Origin: CAZJFH01 sp964545205
GTDB lineage: Bacteria > Pseudomonadota > Alphaproteobacteria > Rhodospirillales > Magnetospirillaceae
NCBI GenBank assembly: GCA_964545205.1
Contig: CAZJFH010000007.1
Span: 1-64,000, forward strand
Direction of reading: 5' to 3'
Length of the DNA stretch: 64,000 nt
Below are positions 63,071 through 64,000 of the stretch, in pieces (the stretch's first letter is position 1; each line of letters opens with the position of its first letter). Under the pieces are notes generated by a model. That model did not search any database and was not told the origin of the DNA. It saw only the letters and a program-made list of their open reading frames with translations. Both the position numbers and the translations under genes were made by a program.

Positions 63071-63654
63071 GCGGCGATCCGTTCGTTCAGGCCGACGACC
63101 TTGCCGCCCCAGTCGCCGACGACGATCGTCGAGATGCTTGCCGGCGCGACCTCGAAGCGCAGGATGAAGTCCAGCGAGCAGCCGAGCAGGTAGGCGACGG
63201 CGGCCTTGATGACGTCGCCGTGGCTGACCAGGGCGATGCGCCCGTCGGGGCGTTCGGCGGCGAGGCGCTCGAGATGCCCGACCACGCGGGCCTGGACCTC
63301 GCGCATGCTCTCGCCGCCGGGAGCGCGTGCGCTGGCGCGGGCGGCGTTCCACAGCCGCCACTGCGGATCGTCCGCCAGCGCCGCGAAGGTCCTGCCGGTC
63401 CAGACGCCGAAATCGATCTCGTCGAGCGCCGCCGCCGTCTCGACCGGCCGACCCAAGGCCGCCGCGGTCTGCTGGGCGCGCTCCAGCGGACCCGCCTGCA
63501 CGAGGTCGAGCCCGGCCAGCCCCGGGTGCGTCGCCAGCGCCACCGCCTGGGCGCGGCCGGCCGGAGCCAGGCCGATACCGGGCGTGCGTCCGACGAGCGC
63601 CCTGCCCTGCAGCGCGTGCTCGGCGTGCCGCACCAGCATGACCGTCGTCGCCAT
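63067..63654 (-). CDS. Histidine phosphatase (phosphoglycerate-mutase-like)
   Basis: 195 residues. The catalytic RHG motif is VMLVRHAEH (His10), with the general-acid Glu in LDEIDFGVWTGRTF and the second His in ALVSHGDVIKA. Three bases separate it from the inositol-phosphate synthase stop. In this setting it could dephosphorylate an inositol- or sugar-phosphate intermediate, a role filled by a phosphatase (MshA2) in mycothiol synthesis; this is inference. Confidence 0.88.
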   Translation of the reverse strand: MATTVMLVRHAEHALQGRALVGRTPGIGLAPAGRAQAVALATHPGLAGLDLVQAGPLERAQQTAAALGRPVETAAALDEIDFGVWTGRTFAALADDPQWRLWNAARASARAPGGESMREVQARVVGHLERLAAERPDGRIALVSHGDVIKAAVAYLLGCSLDFILRFEVAPASISTIVVGDWGGKVVGLNERIAA

Positions 63655-63657
63655 CGG

Positions 63658-64000
63658 CTATTCGCCGCCGATGAATTGGTCGATGCGGGCGCAGGCCTCG
63701 TCGTCGGAGAACTGCTCGGGCGGCGACTTCATCAGGTAGCTCGACGGCCCGATCAGGGCGCCGCCGATCTTGCGGTCGAGCGCCAGCTTGGCGCAGCGGA
63801 TGGCATCGACGACGACGCCGGCGGAATTGGGCGAGTCCCAGACCTCGAGCTTGAGCTCGATGTTCAGCGGCAGGCCGCCGAAGCCGGTGCCCTCCATGCG
63901 GATATGCGCCCATTTGCGGTCGGTCAGCCAGGGGACGTGGTCGCTGGGGCCGATATGGATGTTGCCGGCCTCCATCGGCACCGCGAGTTGGCTGGTCACC
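63658..64000 (-). CDS. ino1: Inositol-3-phosphate synthase, C-terminal part (5' end beyond window)
   Basis: The 113 visible residues are the C-terminus of myo-inositol-1-phosphate synthase: DRKWAHIRMEGTGFGGLPLN, LKLEVWDSPNSAGVVVDAIR, KIGGALIGPSSYLMKSPPEQ. The form resembles the short actinobacterial-type enzyme more than the eukaryotic one. The enzyme converts glucose-6-phosphate to inositol-3-phosphate with NAD. The GTG at 63999 is an internal Val, not a start. As the upstream gene of the operon it suggests inositol is the core of the product. Confidence 0.88.
   Translation of the reverse strand, partial: VTSQLAVPMEAGNIHIGPSDHVPWLTDRKWAHIRMEGTGFGGLPLNIELKLEVWDSPNSAGVVVDAIRCAKLALDRKIGGALIGPSSYLMKSPPEQFSDDEACARIDQFIGGE

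Noticed and set aside
63658..63999. A complete short 113-residue gene starting with GTG at 63999
   Set aside because: The sequence is the C-terminal part of inositol-3-phosphate synthase and begins in the middle of the fold. The GTG is an internal Val and the gene continues past the window edge.

Overview
The window is a GC-rich stretch of bacterial chromosome, most likely from an alphaproteobacterium. The evidence is inferential: third codon positions are almost always G or C, there is a short DUF1127 protein of the alphaproteobacterial type, an XRE regulator is coupled to a SulP transporter, and the ECF sigma factors look alphaproteobacterial. I see no rRNA, tRNA, CRISPR array, transposase or phage gene. 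Genes are tightly packed and no intergenic gap exceeds about 300 bases.

Left part (1-28408, minus strand): one enormous open reading frame of at least 9,469 codons. It starts at 28408 and runs off the left edge without an in-frame stop. Its product begins with a LEPR-XLL motif and a DUF4347 domain. It continues through blocks of RTX-like (GGxGxD) calcium-binding repeats, several families of tandem beta-type repeats, and an embedded metzincin protease signature (HELGHVWGIGH plus a Met-turn). The C-terminal third contains remarkable Trp/Tyr-rich segments, two of which directly follow the two copies of a duplicated ~250-residue module. Divergent from it are a small secreted protein and a TolC-like outer-membrane factor (28668-30439), plausibly part of its type I export route. 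The ABC and membrane-fusion parts are not in the window.

Middle part (30446-46699): a methyltransferase-SDR pair; two paralogous ECF sigma factors (32012-32584 and 43962-44525); three small exported proteins sharing a YYDEGVYVP-type motif (32628-32927, 42241-42531, 43578-43901); OsmC; two flavoenzymes; a large SARP-AAA-TPR-alpha/beta-hydrolase fusion regulator; an EamA transporter; a DUF1127 protein; an M48 peptidase; and an XRE-SulP operon. Each sigma factor lies tail-to-tail with one YYDEG gene across a short hairpin. I consider this the best candidate for an undescribed system.

Right part (46725-64000): a minus-strand operon of lipoprotein, WD40-caspase and MscS-type channel; an anchored HtrA-like protease and a DUF2934 protein on the plus strand; then a compact minus-strand operon running leftward from the right edge. 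That operon carries actinobacterial-like inositol-3-phosphate synthase (partial), histidine phosphatase, CgeB-type glycosyltransferase, nucleotidyltransferase, CmoB-like methyltransferase, a glycosidase whose TIM barrel appears circularly permuted, PIG-L deacetylase, GT4 glycosyltransferase, CelD/FemAB-like acyltransferase, methyltransferase and phosphopentomutase. Most junctions are 4-base start/stop overlaps. The set suggests assembly of an inositol- or sugar-based glycoconjugate, with functional classes reminiscent of mycothiol synthesis but without a cysteine ligase.
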